Shown: positions 1-9,042 of the stretch, piece by piece
Numbering within the stretch: the stretch's first letter is position 1
Layout: each line of letters starts with the position of its first letter
Source: Myxococcota bacterium
Lineage (GTDB): Bacteria > Myxococcota_A > UBA796
Direction: 5' to 3'
Assembly (NCBI GenBank): GCA_029251165.1
Contig: JAQXDW010000151.1
Span: forward strand, 301,297-365,296
DNA length: 64,000 bases
The notes under the pieces: model-generated
The model's input: only the letters and a program-made list of their open reading frames with translations
Told to the model about the DNA's origin: nothing
Database searches by the model: none
Position numbers and translations under genes: made by a program

Positions 1-266
1 AGGGTCAGCGCCTCGTCGAAGGTGTAGATGCCGCTCTGCTCCAGGCCGTAGGCCGAGTCGAGGGCGGCATACAGCGCCGCTGGAGCGATGCCTTCGATGG
101 CCAGCTCCCGGCTGCGGTGGCGGGCCATCCCCACCATTCCCGCGATCAGAGAGAGCCGACGCAGCTGCGCGGCGCGGTTGTTGTCGGTGACCATGTACGA
201 CGGCAGGAGCGTGCCGGTGCTGGACATGGCCGCGTAGAGAGACTGTGTGACTTCAGAGAGCTGCAT
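1..266 (-). CDS. Unrecognised protein, 3' end outside window
   Basis: An open frame of 88 codons runs without a stop to the window edge, so the C-terminus is missing. It starts at an ATG two bases after the TAG of the 1651-residue gene, and a GGAGG sits about 9 bases before it inside the end of that gene, so the two are almost certainly one transcript. The visible part is mixed alpha-helical, rich in Ala, Leu and Arg, with no signal peptide or transmembrane segment. I do not recognise a family. The tight coupling suggests it is a partner of the large upstream protein. Confidence 0.7.
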   Translation of the reverse strand, partial: MQLSEVTQSLYAAMSSTGTLLPSYMVTDNNRAAQLRRLSLIAGMVGMARHRSRELAIEGIAPAALYAALDSAYGLEQSGIYTFDEALT

Positions 267-268
267 GG

Positions 269-3200
269 CTACCACCTCCGCTTGGCGGACTCAGAGAGCA
301 TGGTTGAGAAGCTGGAGAGCATCACAAACTGATCGCGGGGATCATCCGAGTAATTGTATCGCTTTGCGGAACATTTCTTGCTCTTCGGATCGTCGGGATC
401 GTCCGTGACCTCGCCGTCCCAGCCGCTGGCCAGGGCATTGACCGGGACGAAATACGAGGCATCGGTGGCGTTGGCAGAGCCTCGCTTCTGGCTGCCGATG
501 GCGCCGCCGCCGACGCTGTCGACGTCATCCTCGGTGTCGGTCACCCGGTTGTCCCGCTCGGTGTTGCTGGGCATGATGAGCACGTTCTCTTCGTTCAGGT
601 CGCCCTCACCATGCTTGATGGACATGCCGGACTTCATGAAGTCGCTGGTGTCCGCGCTGGCCCGCCGGATCTTGTCGAGGGCGGCTTGATAGTCGGGGTG
701 ATCGCTGAGCTTGCCCCAGTTGTTGATCGCGATGCGGGTCTCGTTGGGCAGCTCCTTCCAGGCGGACTCAGCGGATCGCTCCTCGAAGTCCTTCTCAGCC
801 GCCTTGAGCGCCGTGTCGATCTCATCCGGGGTCTTGCCCTCCCCCTTGAGCGTGTCGGTCAGCGCCGTCTTCAGCTCCTCGGTAATCTCCTCGATGCGCG
901 CCCAGTAAGTGGCCAGCCCTGCTGAGCGAAGCTGCGCGAGCTTCTCGCCGGTCATCTCCGCGCCGCCCAGCTCGCGGGCGATCTCATCGAACGCCTCGGT
1001 CGCCTCACCGGCGGTCTGCTTGAGCGCGAGCAGCGCCTTGAGCTTCGGGTCGTCTGCGCCCTTTCCGGCAGCCGTCAGCTTCTCGATGATGCCGTCGAGT
1101 CCACGCTCCATGGCGGCAGTGTTGATCGGAAATTCCTGGACCCGATCGTTGTTCCAGGCTGAGGATGACGCCGCGTTCTCGACGAGGTTCATCCGACAGC
1201 GGGCGACGTCATCACAGGAGATCTCCACCCCATCGATGCTCGGGGTCCCCCAGGCCTGCACGTAGTTGACGTGTCCGTTGTCCGAGCTGAAGCCCATGCT
1301 GACGGAGCAGGCGCCGCCGTCATCCTGACAGCGCTTGAGCTTGTCGAGCACCGCCTTGCGGCGCTGGGCGAAGGCCTTCTTGTAGGCCGCGGTCTCGATC
1401 TTCTGGCCGTCCGCATCGGTCTTGATCTTGCCGTCGACGTCCTTGTACTTGTCGGGCATCGCGCTGGAGAAGGAGCCATACTCGGAGGTCTTCTGCTCGC
1501 TGTAGACCATGGTGGCGACGACGTCAGCGCTGGGACCGTAGAGGAGCCCGGAGTCCTTGCCCATGGTCTTCAGCCCCTTGTCGAGGCCGACCGCGATGAG
1601 GCCGGGCCCGAGGGACTTCATGAGCTGGATGTTGTTCATCGAGGAGGGATCCTTGAAGAAGTCCATCATGTGCTTCTTGCCGCCCCGGTACTTGTCCTCT
1701 CGGTTGGTCTGCTCCAGGTACTCCTGGATGTCCGCCGGGCGAACCTTGACGTCCATGACCCAGCCCTTGTCCGGATCATCCCGGCAGCCCAGGTCCGCGA
1801 GGATCTCGCGCTCGGACTTCCCGGTCTGCTTGGCGAGCCCAGAGACCTTCTTCACCAGCCAGCCGCCGCTGTAGTTGCCCTTCGAGCCGTCGAAGGCGGA
1901 CTTCGGGATCGGGAAGGTCATGTCGAGGAACGGCCCGGACTCATCGCTGTGGACCACCATGCGATCGACAATGGACTCCTTGAGGGTCAGCACCCGCTTC
2001 AGTCCCGTCTTGCGGTCGTCCAGCTTGTCCTCGACGGCACCGAGCGCCTCGCCGTAGGCCGCATCCTGCTTCAGCTTGTACGCTCGTCGCAGCGTGATCT
2101 GGCCCTTCTCGATGGTCTTGAGCTGCGCGTTGAGGTCGACGAGGGACATCCCAGACGATTCGGCGTTCTCCAGCTCCTTGACGGTGGCCTCGGTGGACCT
2201 GAGCTCTTCTGTGAGGATCGTCAGGCTGGCCTCATACTCGGCGATCTGCGTCTTGAGCGTCGCGTGATCCGCGTCCGGATCCGCGTGCTCCTCGCGGAGC
2301 CGGGCCAGCTCGGTGGAGATGTTGGTGTGCTGGGAGCGGACGACCACCAGCTTCTCGGTGGCCGCGCTCAGCTTGGGGCGGCCCGTGATCATCTCCCGAC
2401 GCTTCTCAAGGAGGCTCTGCTGCTCTGCCCAGGCCGCGTTGCTGGCGGTGTAGAATTCCGCCTCGGTCTCCATCCACTCCGGGCTGGTGAACAGCTTCTC
2501 CTTCGCCTCGTCTCGCTGGGCCTCTGCGTCCTTGACGAGCCGCTCGACCTCCGCGATCTGCTCTGCGATGGCCGCGCGACGCTCCTCGGTCATCGCGCCG
2601 GTGGTGAACATCTGCTCCAGCTTCTGGCTGGCCTTGCGCAGCTCCGGTCCGCCGTCGTGAAGCAGGTCGAAGCCGTCCCGAGCAGCCTGAGAGACCCCGC
2701 AGAGGGCAGCGCAGAAGTAGGACGTCGGGGCGCACTTGCCGAACGCGCCGGTGTCGTTGCCCTCGGTGATGACCTCGGTCTGACCGATGTCCAGGATCTC
2801 GCACTCGGCGATGCTCTTCAGGGCAGACTTGAGCTGGTCGATGACGGACTTCTGCAGCCCGAGCTTCCGGGCAATCTGCTTGACCTGCTTGCAGGCGTTG
2901 GTGATCGACCGCTTCTCGACGCCGGGCTGGGTGAGGAGCTTGCGGAGCTGCTCAGCGGTGTCAGACAGCTGCGGGAGCTTGCTGATGGTGTCGAGGGCGC
3001 CTCGGATGTTGCCGTTGCCGATGCGAACGGAGTTGACGGTGCCGTTGCTCTGGCGAAGGAAGACCTTCTGGGTGTCGGGGATCGGCTTGAGCAGATCTCC
3101 GAGGGGCTCGGTGGCGTTCTCGGTCCAGGCGTTCATCGCGGTGGTCATCACCACGGTCTCCATCGAGCCGATCGCTTGCTCACGCGCGAGCCGGAGTCCC

Positions 3201-5224
3201 TCCTCCGTGGAGAGGTCCAGCGCCTCACCGTCCGCTCCCAGGGGAAGCGCGCCGTCTTCATCAGCCAGCAGGGTGCGCAGGGCGCCCTCGGGGATGTCGT
3301 TGACCAGCGGAACCAGCTCGTCCTTGCCGGGCATGGTGTTGATCAGCGCGGGCCGGAAGCCGTCTTGATACGCCCAGGTCAGGCTGCCGGCGTTGTCCCA
3401 GTAGCCGAGCTTGATGTTGATGGGGTGCGCCTTGTATGCCGCGATCAGGCCAGCCTTGTCTCCCGGTGCGACCCCGAGTCCGGAGCGAGACCACTCCTCA
3501 TCGGCCAGGCCGCTGTAGAGCCAGTCGGTCACAGCAGCCGTGCTCCCGGCATCGAGCAGTGCCTGCATCTTCGTGGTGTCGCAGGGGATGTCGAGCTTTC
3601 GCTCGATCGGCTTGCTGCACCCCTTCCAGGACAGCTCGACGTAGTAGTTGTTCTGCGTTCGCTCTGGGAGATCGTTGACCTTCAGCGCGAGGAAGGCCCA
3701 CTCCTCGACGCCAAGTGCGCCGGTGTTGTCGTGCCAGCGCAGGCCCGCCTCATCGACCCCGCCGATCTCCAGGTCCACGAACTGCATCTTGTACTGCAAG
3801 AAGGTCATGTCACTGGTGATGAGGCCGCTGACCTGATCGAGCCGCCAGGCGTCCTTGAGGGTGTCGTTGAGGGCGGCAAATTCCGCGCCCTCGACGTGGT
3901 TCATGGCCTGAACGACCTGAAGAAAGGTCTGCGGCGGCGTCGAGCCTGGGACGATGTCCTCGCGGCGGTCGAACATGAGGCTGTCGCCCGAGGCCACCTG
4001 CCGACGGTCGATGAGCTGGGAGAAGGTTCCATCCTCCCGGGCGGACAGCGCCAGCTTCGCGCCCCGCTCTCCGGCAGCGGGGTTGGCCATGTGGAGGTCG
4101 AAGCCTTTCTTCGCGGCGTTGACCATCAGCTTCGCGATCCGTGCACGGAGCTTCGGGCTGATGACCCCGTTCTCCAGCAGGGACGCCTTGAGGTGGAGCG
4201 CGCCGTCCGTGAAGACAAACGCCTTGTGCAGCCCGCTCTCCGCCAAGAGCGCCTCGGTCATCTCCAGCGCAGCCCCGTCACTGGCCCTGGACAGAGAGAA
4301 GTCGTCTGCGGACAGCACTGGCATGAGCTGGGTGTCGGAGCGGCGAAACATCTCCTGCTGCTGGAGGAGGAAGTAGCTGACGCCACGGACCGCCTGCTCC
4401 GGGGTCGCGCTGAGGGCATCGCTGAGGTTGGCCTCGCGCAGCTCTTCGGCAATTGCTGCAGACAGCGTCGTGTCGTCTTCATCGCTGGCTCCCCCCTCCG
4501 TCCACGCACGCCAGCCCTCCAGCTCGTCACGCCACAGCGCGATGGTCTTGCTGAGGATGGTGGTCTCGAGGACCGTCATCTCGGCCGCCTCTGATGCCGC
4601 CTCGTCTTCGCCGCCGGAGAATCGGGCCGCCTCCAGGGACTTGTCCAGCGCCTGGAGACAGCGCTCGACCAAGGCCTCCTCTGCGAGGCTGTGCTTCGTC
4701 AGCGCCTCGTCGTCTGTGATCGCTGCGCCGGTCTCTCGCGAGAGGCTGTAGGCCCCCAGCAGCTCGGTGAGCTGGCCGATGTAGTGCTCAGCAGACTGGA
4801 GCGTCGATGCGGCCGCCTCTGCATCCAGAGCCTTGCCGTCTTTCAGCACGCTGGCGGGACCGATGAGCCGCTTGAACTTCTTGAGCGAGCGGGCGAGCTG
4901 GCCTGCACCGATGCCCTTCTTGATCTGGACGGAGAACGTGAGGACGCTGTCGGCGCTACGGCTGACCGTGCCGGAGCACATCCGCGCCTTCTTGGTCAGC
5001 TGATAGCTCTCGTCACCAAACGGCTCCAGGGTGCGGTTGAGCTTCTTGACGTTGTTGAACTTCGCCGACGTCTTGATCTTCCGATCGATGTGGAGGATCT
5101 CCTGGTTGTCGGTGTCCAGTGACTTGTCGAGGGCGAAGTAGAACGCACGCGCATCCTGAGCATCCCCTGTGTGCACGACACGGTTTGCATTTTTCTTCAG
5201 AAGGATGTTGTGCTTTGGATGCAT
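269..5224 (-). CDS. Very large unrecognised protein with coiled coil and possible papain-like Cys/His residues
   Basis: A 1651-residue protein without an N-terminal signal peptide or obvious membrane segments. Residues about 865-1085 are strongly charged and heptad-like (Glu/Lys/Leu-rich), so a long coiled coil is likely. Just before it is KCAPTSYFCAAL (Cys831), and far after it DNGHVNYVQAWG (His1318). These resemble the Cys box and His box of C39/papain-fold peptidases, which would place the coiled coil inside a split catalytic domain. This is inference from motif shape only. The N-terminal 800 residues match nothing I know. It is the first gene of a two-gene minus-strand unit. It could be a large effector, toxin or structural protein; function unknown. 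Confidence 0.8.
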   Translation of the reverse strand: MHPKHNILLKKNANRVVHTGDAQDARAFYFALDKSLDTDNQEILHIDRKIKTSAKFNNVKKLNRTLEPFGDESYQLTKKARMCSGTVSRSADSVLTFSVQIKKGIGAGQLARSLKKFKRLIGPASVLKDGKALDAEAAASTLQSAEHYIGQLTELLGAYSLSRETGAAITDDEALTKHSLAEEALVERCLQALDKSLEAARFSGGEDEAASEAAEMTVLETTILSKTIALWRDELEGWRAWTEGGASDEDDTTLSAAIAEELREANLSDALSATPEQAVRGVSYFLLQQQEMFRRSDTQLMPVLSADDFSLSRASDGAALEMTEALLAESGLHKAFVFTDGALHLKASLLENGVISPKLRARIAKLMVNAAKKGFDLHMANPAAGERGAKLALSAREDGTFSQLIDRRQVASGDSLMFDRREDIVPGSTPPQTFLQVVQAMNHVEGAEFAALNDTLKDAWRLDQVSGLITSDMTFLQYKMQFVDLEIGGVDEAGLRWHDNTGALGVEEWAFLALKVNDLPERTQNNYYVELSWKGCSKPIERKLDIPCDTTKMQALLDAGSTAAVTDWLYSGLADEEWSRSGLGVAPGDKAGLIAAYKAHPINIKLGYWDNAGSLTWAYQDGFRPALINTMPGKDELVPLVNDIPEGALRTLLADEDGALPLGADGEALDLSTEEGLRLAREQAIGSMETVVMTTAMNAWTENATEPLGDLLKPIPDTQKVFLRQSNGTVNSVRIGNGNIRGALDTISKLPQLSDTAEQLRKLLTQPGVEKRSITNACKQVKQIARKLGLQKSVIDQLKSALKSIAECEILDIGQTEVITEGNDTGAFGKCAPTSYFCAALCGVSQAARDGFDLLHDGGPELRKASQKLEQMFTTGAMTEERRAAIAEQIAEVERLVKDAEAQRDEAKEKLFTSPEWMETEAEFYTASNAAWAEQQSLLEKRREMITGRPKLSAATEKLVVVRSQHTNISTELARLREEHADPDADHATLKTQIAEYEASLTILTEELRSTEATVKELENAESSGMSLVDLNAQLKTIEKGQITLRRAYKLKQDAAYGEALGAVEDKLDDRKTGLKRVLTLKESIVDRMVVHSDESGPFLDMTFPIPKSAFDGSKGNYSGGWLVKKVSGLAKQTGKSEREILADLGCRDDPDKGWVMDVKVRPADIQEYLEQTNREDKYRGGKKHMMDFFKDPSSMNNIQLMKSLGPGLIAVGLDKGLKTMGKDSGLLYGPSADVVATMVYSEQKTSEYGSFSSAMPDKYKDVDGKIKTDADGQKIETAAYKKAFAQRRKAVLDKLKRCQDDGGACSVSMGFSSDNGHVNYVQAWGTPSIDGVEISCDDVARCRMNLVENAASSSAWNNDRVQEFPINTAAMERGLDGIIEKLTAAGKGADDPKLKALLALKQTAGEATEAFDEIARELGGAEMTGEKLAQLRSAGLATYWARIEEITEELKTALTDTLKGEGKTPDEIDTALKAAEKDFEERSAESAWKELPNETRIAINNWGKLSDHPDYQAALDKIRRASADTSDFMKSGMSIKHGEGDLNEENVLIMPSNTERDNRVTDTEDDVDSVGGGAIGSQKRGSANATDASYFVPVNALASGWDGEVTDDPDDPKSKKCSAKRYNYSDDPRDQFVMLSSFSTMLSESAKRRW

Positions 5225-5706
5225 GAGACGCCCTCGCCAGATGGAGAGGATACCGTCTTTAGAGGCTCATGCTTGGTTCATCAGACGCGACGACTGTGGC
5301 ATCGGAGCACCCGCTCTGCCGAAGACCCCATGCATCGGCAGATTAGTGTGAGCTTTCGACAGTAAATATAGAACGCTGTGCTCCTGTTCAGGGGGCGTAC
5401 AGGACAGCAGGCCGGCTGCTCTGAGGCGGTGTTCTTTCACATCGACACCGCTCGACACACTCATGCTGCTTGAGCATCCAGCGACGGACCTCCCGCGCGC
5501 GGTCTGGACCGTGACCGTCGCTCCGCCAGCGGGAAAGAAGCACAACAAGCCACGGCACACACCCAGGCTCCTCAGGCGACCAACGCTCTGACAATCTTTC
5601 ACGAATTCACAGCCTGACAAGACTAATTCCACCGCATAAACCACTCGACATGGTCATACCGTATAGTGGTGTGTGCGCCGTAGATGGCGAACATGGAGGA
5701 CCCAAA
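5225..5706. other. Divergent intergenic region, no gene seen
   Basis: This stretch separates the 1651-residue minus-strand gene from the plus-strand cytochrome lipoprotein and must hold both promoters. Short open frames here look like chance. A TATAGT at 5662-5667 is a possible -10 box for the cytochrome gene, 45 bases before its ATG, but no convincing -35 accompanies it. A GGAGG about 8 bases before the ATG at 5707 fixes that start. Confidence 0.5.
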
Positions 5707-6114
5707 ATGCTGAAGAACCTGATCGTGCTGCTGACATTCTCTGCAGCCCTGACGGCCTGTGATGGAAAAGACGACACTGGCTCTGCTGAAGAAGCGGACA
5801 CCGACACCGACGCAGACACCGACGCAGACACCGATGCGGACACCGATGCGGACACCGATGCGGACACCGATGCGGACACCGACGCAGACACCGACGCAGA
5901 AGGTGGCAAGATCTTCCAGGCGACCTGCGCGAACTGCCACGGTCCCAACGGAAACGACGGAAACGCGGCAGACCTGACCGCAGCGATTCCAGCCCTCACC
6001 GACGCGGTGCTGATCGATCTGATCGTGGAGGGCTCTGGCTACATGCCCCCTCAGGCCATCTCTAAGGATGAGATGCCCAGCCTCATCGGCTACCTGCGCG
6101 CCACCTTTCCCTGA
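5707..6114 (+). CDS. Cytochrome c-like lipoprotein with Asp/Thr linker
   Basis: A 135-residue protein with a short signal peptide ending in a lipobox (LTAC, lipidated Cys at about residue 18), then a linker of eight DTDA units, then a small class I cytochrome c domain. The haem motif is CANCH, and the distal methionine is probably in GSGYMPPQ. It should be a periplasm-facing, membrane-anchored electron carrier. The start was chosen at the ATG preceded by GGAGG, since the upstream in-frame ATG at 5650 would bury the signal peptide. The linker is encoded by a 12-base tandem repeat, and a second tandem repeat lies over the stop codon. Confidence 0.88.
   Translation: MLKNLIVLLTFSAALTACDGKDDTGSAEEADTDTDADTDADTDADTDADTDADTDADTDADTDAEGGKIFQATCANCHGPNGNDGNAADLTAAIPALTDAVLIDLIVEGSGYMPPQAISKDEMPSLIGYLRATFP
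5803..5898 (+). repeat. 12-base tandem repeat encoding Asp-Thr-Asp-Ala
   Basis: Eight consecutive copies of GACACCGAYGCR lie in frame inside the cytochrome lipoprotein gene and encode the flexible acidic linker between lipid anchor and haem domain. Copies 3-6 use GATGCG and the outer copies use GACGCA, which suggests expansion by internal duplication. Confidence 0.95.
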
Positions 6115-6174
6115 GGGCGCTGGCCCCTGAAGGCGCTGGTCCCTGGGGGCGCTGGTCCCTGAGGGCGCTGGTCC
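6111..6174 (+). repeat. Tandem repeat 4 x 16 bases spanning a stop codon
   Basis: Four head-to-tail copies of CTGAGGGCGCTGGTCC with one or two differences each. The TGA stop of the cytochrome lipoprotein is inside the first copy. The unit length is not a multiple of three, so the TGA of the second copy falls in another frame. The rest of the interval to 6353 shows no gene. Confidence 0.92.
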
Positions 6175-6353
6175 CCGGGGCGACCGCAGCGTGCTGCTGC
6201 GATGCGGGCCGTCTCTGCGGTGCGCTCGGTGGCCGCGCCTCTCTGGCGCTGACGCCAGGCGGTGTCGTGCGTGACTGCGGTCGGGGTGGCGCCGTCTGTG
6301 TACCGGTAAATGGACCATAGGCGACCCACACGCCACACGATACCCTGCTGATC

Positions 6354-8996
6354 ATGCTCACCGTTGCCCCGATCCTGACCGCGCTCCTCCTCCCTGGCTG
6401 CAAGGACGACCCCGCACCGGTCATCGCAGCGACCGGAGAGGGGGTGTTTCAAGAGGGCTGTCCGTCTGAAGGCGGCACCCTCGCCCGACAGATCGGGGTG
6501 GAGGCCAGCCTGCCCGGCAAGGTCGCGGTCGGCACTGCCGGCGACTACCTCCTGGCAAACGAGCACGCCGCGTTCGTCATCACCGAGCCGGACAAGGGCT
6601 CGACCTACTACTACTACGGCGGCATCGTCGCAGACGCTGTGGGCATGGATGGCTGCGAGGTGCTCGGCGACGACCGGCTCGATGAGGTCGCTCTGATCGT
6701 GGGCCGGCTGGAGCTGACCAGCATCTATACCTCCATCCTCCGTGGCTTCCGGGGCACCTCCGCAGCGGTCATCGCCGACGGCAGCGACGGCGGACCGGCC
6801 ACTGTGCGGGTCACCGGGATCGACGACACCTTCTGGCTCGTCGAGTACGAGATGATGGCCGCCGCCCTGAGCGACGGCGGCCGGGAGCTGAGCGGTCCGC
6901 TGGGGATCGAGCTGGTGGTCGACTACACCCTCTACCCCGACTCGCCGGTCCTCTGGATCGAGATGACCGCGACGAACACCGGCACCGACTCCGTCTCCCT
7001 GCTGACCGCGTCCCTGCTCAGCTTCGGCGAGACGATGGACACCTGGCACTATGCCAGCGGCGAGCTCTCTCTCGGTGGCCTCAACCTCGGACACTCGATC
7101 CCGTGGCTGCTGGCGACCGATGGCGAGGCCTCCCTGGCCTATGCCGTCGAGCAGGGCAACCTCGCCTACACTGCGATCTCCGGGGTTCAGGTCGCCGTTG
7201 ACCTCATCCGCGCCACCACCGACCCGCTCAACCTCGCGCCTGGTCAGTCCGAGACAGCCACCACCCTGCTGTCTGTCGGCGACTCTGACGGCCCCAGCGC
7301 CACCCTCCCCCTCGCGGAGGCCAACCCTGAGCCGCTCCTCGATGCCCCCTACACCGTAGAGATGGTCGAGGGTGTGGTGGCAGATCCCAGCGGTGCACCG
7401 GTTCCTGGTGCAGCGGTCTACATCGAGGCCCGCAGCGCTGCGGCGGACTGGGGCGTCCTCGACGTCGCGGTTGCGGCGGACGACGGCACCTTCTCTGCGC
7501 CCGTGATGGTGTTCGAGGACGGCTGGGACTGGCGGCTGACCGCTGCTGCCGACGGCCACGATGACAGCGCCCCTGCTGAGGTCAGCCCCGGCCAGACCGG
7601 CGTCGCGCTCACCCTCTCTGCTGCTGGCGCGCTCTCGTACACCCTCATCGATGGTGCCGGGGATCCCGCGCCGGCCCGGGTGGTCCTTGAGCGCGACGAC
7701 GGGGCCCGCTTCGACCGCTGGCTGACCGACACCGGCACCGAGCCGATCCCGCCGGGTCAGTACACCTTCACCGCCACCCGAGGCTACGAGTACTCTCCGG
7801 TCGTCGGTGACGTCACCATCCCTGAGTACGGCGAGGGCGTGCTGGTCGCCGAGCTGGAGCAGCGGGTCGACACCACCGGCTTTCTCTCCGTCGACACCCA
7901 CGTCCACACCTCCCACAGCCCGGACTCCCGGATGGGTCAGGGCGAGCAGCTCCGGCATGCCGCGGCGCATGGCCTGGAGGTGGTCATCAACACCGAGCAC
8001 GAGAACATCGTCGATCAGTCCCATGAGCCGGCAGCGGCCGGGCTGTCGGCGTGGGTCAACAACGTCACCGGAGAGGAGGTCACCGCCACGGTCCCCGAGC
8101 ACATGACCATGTTCCCTGCGGTTCCGGACGGCTCGGTCCGTGGCGGAATCGTCGAGTGGTACGGCATGGACATCGCCGACCTGTTCGAGGCGATGCGAGA
8201 CCGCTCCGGAGGCGGGGTCAACCTGCTCAACCACCCCAGCTACATGGACCTCGTGAGCTGGGATCGCGACCTCGCGGCCCCCACGCTCGATGACCCCACC
8301 CTCCTCGGTCTGCTCCCAGACGCCGCGCTGTGGTCATGGAACTTCGACGGGGTGGAGGTCTTCAACGGACACGGCGACATCAGCGACAGCGGAAATGGTC
8401 GGCTTGGCAACTGGTTCAGCATGCTCAACGCCGGCCATCCCGTCGCCGCCATCGGCTGCTCAGACGACCACAACGGCGACCAGGTCGGCTTCCCGCGGAC
8501 CTACTTCGCCTCCTCCACCGACGACCCCTCTCTGCTCAGCGAGGCCGAGCTTGTCGACGCCTTCCATCGCGGCGAGCTGATCGCCAGTGCTGGTGCGTTT
8601 GCGCGCGCCAACATCGACGGCGAGGGCCCCGGCGCGCTGATCACCGACGCCGACGGGGTGGTGGAGCTCTCCATCCACGTCGAGGCGATCCCAGAGATCG
8701 ACGTCACCCACGCGATCGTCCTGGTCAACTGCTCTGAGGCCCTCTCTCTGCCCACCGACAATCCAGACGGCGTGATCAAGCACTCCGAGACGGTCTCCCT
8801 GGAGATTACCGAGGATGCCTGGGTCGTGGTGATGGCGATGGGTGAGGCGTATCTGCCGACCGGGCTGCCCCAGTATGCCGGCTCCCGGACCCCACGGGTG
8901 ACCACCAATCCGATCTATGTCGATGCCGACGGCGACGGAAAGTGGACCGCGCCAGGACCCCAGGACTGTTCGTACGACCTGACCTATCCAGAGTGA
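6354..8996 (+). CDS. Lipoprotein PHP-domain metallohydrolase (CehA/McbA-like)
   Basis: An 880-residue protein with a short lipoprotein signal (LLPGC). Residues about 40-340 form a beta-rich domain. Residues about 345-500 look like carboxypeptidase-regulatory or Ig-like folds. From about 510 there is a PHP-type metallohydrolase: DTHVHTSHS (His516, His518), NTEHE, NHPS (His627) and CSDDH (His706) supply the expected metal ligands. CehA/McbA relatives cleave carbamate, amide or phosphoester bonds, but the substrate here cannot be read from sequence. It is probably anchored on the periplasmic or outer surface. The ATG at 6354 is chosen because it opens directly into the signal peptide. Confidence 0.85.
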   Translation: MLTVAPILTALLLPGCKDDPAPVIAATGEGVFQEGCPSEGGTLARQIGVEASLPGKVAVGTAGDYLLANEHAAFVITEPDKGSTYYYYGGIVADAVGMDGCEVLGDDRLDEVALIVGRLELTSIYTSILRGFRGTSAAVIADGSDGGPATVRVTGIDDTFWLVEYEMMAAALSDGGRELSGPLGIELVVDYTLYPDSPVLWIEMTATNTGTDSVSLLTASLLSFGETMDTWHYASGELSLGGLNLGHSIPWLLATDGEASLAYAVEQGNLAYTAISGVQVAVDLIRATTDPLNLAPGQSETATTLLSVGDSDGPSATLPLAEANPEPLLDAPYTVEMVEGVVADPSGAPVPGAAVYIEARSAAADWGVLDVAVAADDGTFSAPVMVFEDGWDWRLTAAADGHDDSAPAEVSPGQTGVALTLSAAGALSYTLIDGAGDPAPARVVLERDDGARFDRWLTDTGTEPIPPGQYTFTATRGYEYSPVVGDVTIPEYGEGVLVAELEQRVDTTGFLSVDTHVHTSHSPDSRMGQGEQLRHAAAHGLEVVINTEHENIVDQSHEPAAAGLSAWVNNVTGEEVTATVPEHMTMFPAVPDGSVRGGIVEWYGMDIADLFEAMRDRSGGGVNLLNHPSYMDLVSWDRDLAAPTLDDPTLLGLLPDAALWSWNFDGVEVFNGHGDISDSGNGRLGNWFSMLNAGHPVAAIGCSDDHNGDQVGFPRTYFASSTDDPSLLSEAELVDAFHRGELIASAGAFARANIDGEGPGALITDADGVVELSIHVEAIPEIDVTHAIVLVNCSEALSLPTDNPDGVIKHSETVSLEITEDAWVVVMAMGEAYLPTGLPQYAGSRTPRVTTNPIYVDADGDGKWTAPGPQDCSYDLTYPE

Positions 8997-9042
8997 TCCG
9001 ACACCAGTCGACGCGTCGTCGCAGCGAGCGGGGATGGGTCCG

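Noticed and set aside
1271..4594. 1107-codon open frame on the plus strand opposite the giant gene
   Set aside because: High-GC antisense shadow: Leu/Arg/Gly/Val-biased, no family resemblance and no start signals; the minus-strand frame has coherent coiled-coil and motif content.
5267..5644. 125-codon minus-strand frame in the divergent gap
   Set aside because: No ribosome binding site, Cys/Ser/Arg-rich chance composition, and it lies where two promoters are expected.
6090..8234. 714-codon minus-strand frame opposite the PHP lipoprotein
   Set aside because: Antisense shadow; composition of Arg/Gly/Val/Asp without domains, and it runs through tandem-repeat DNA.
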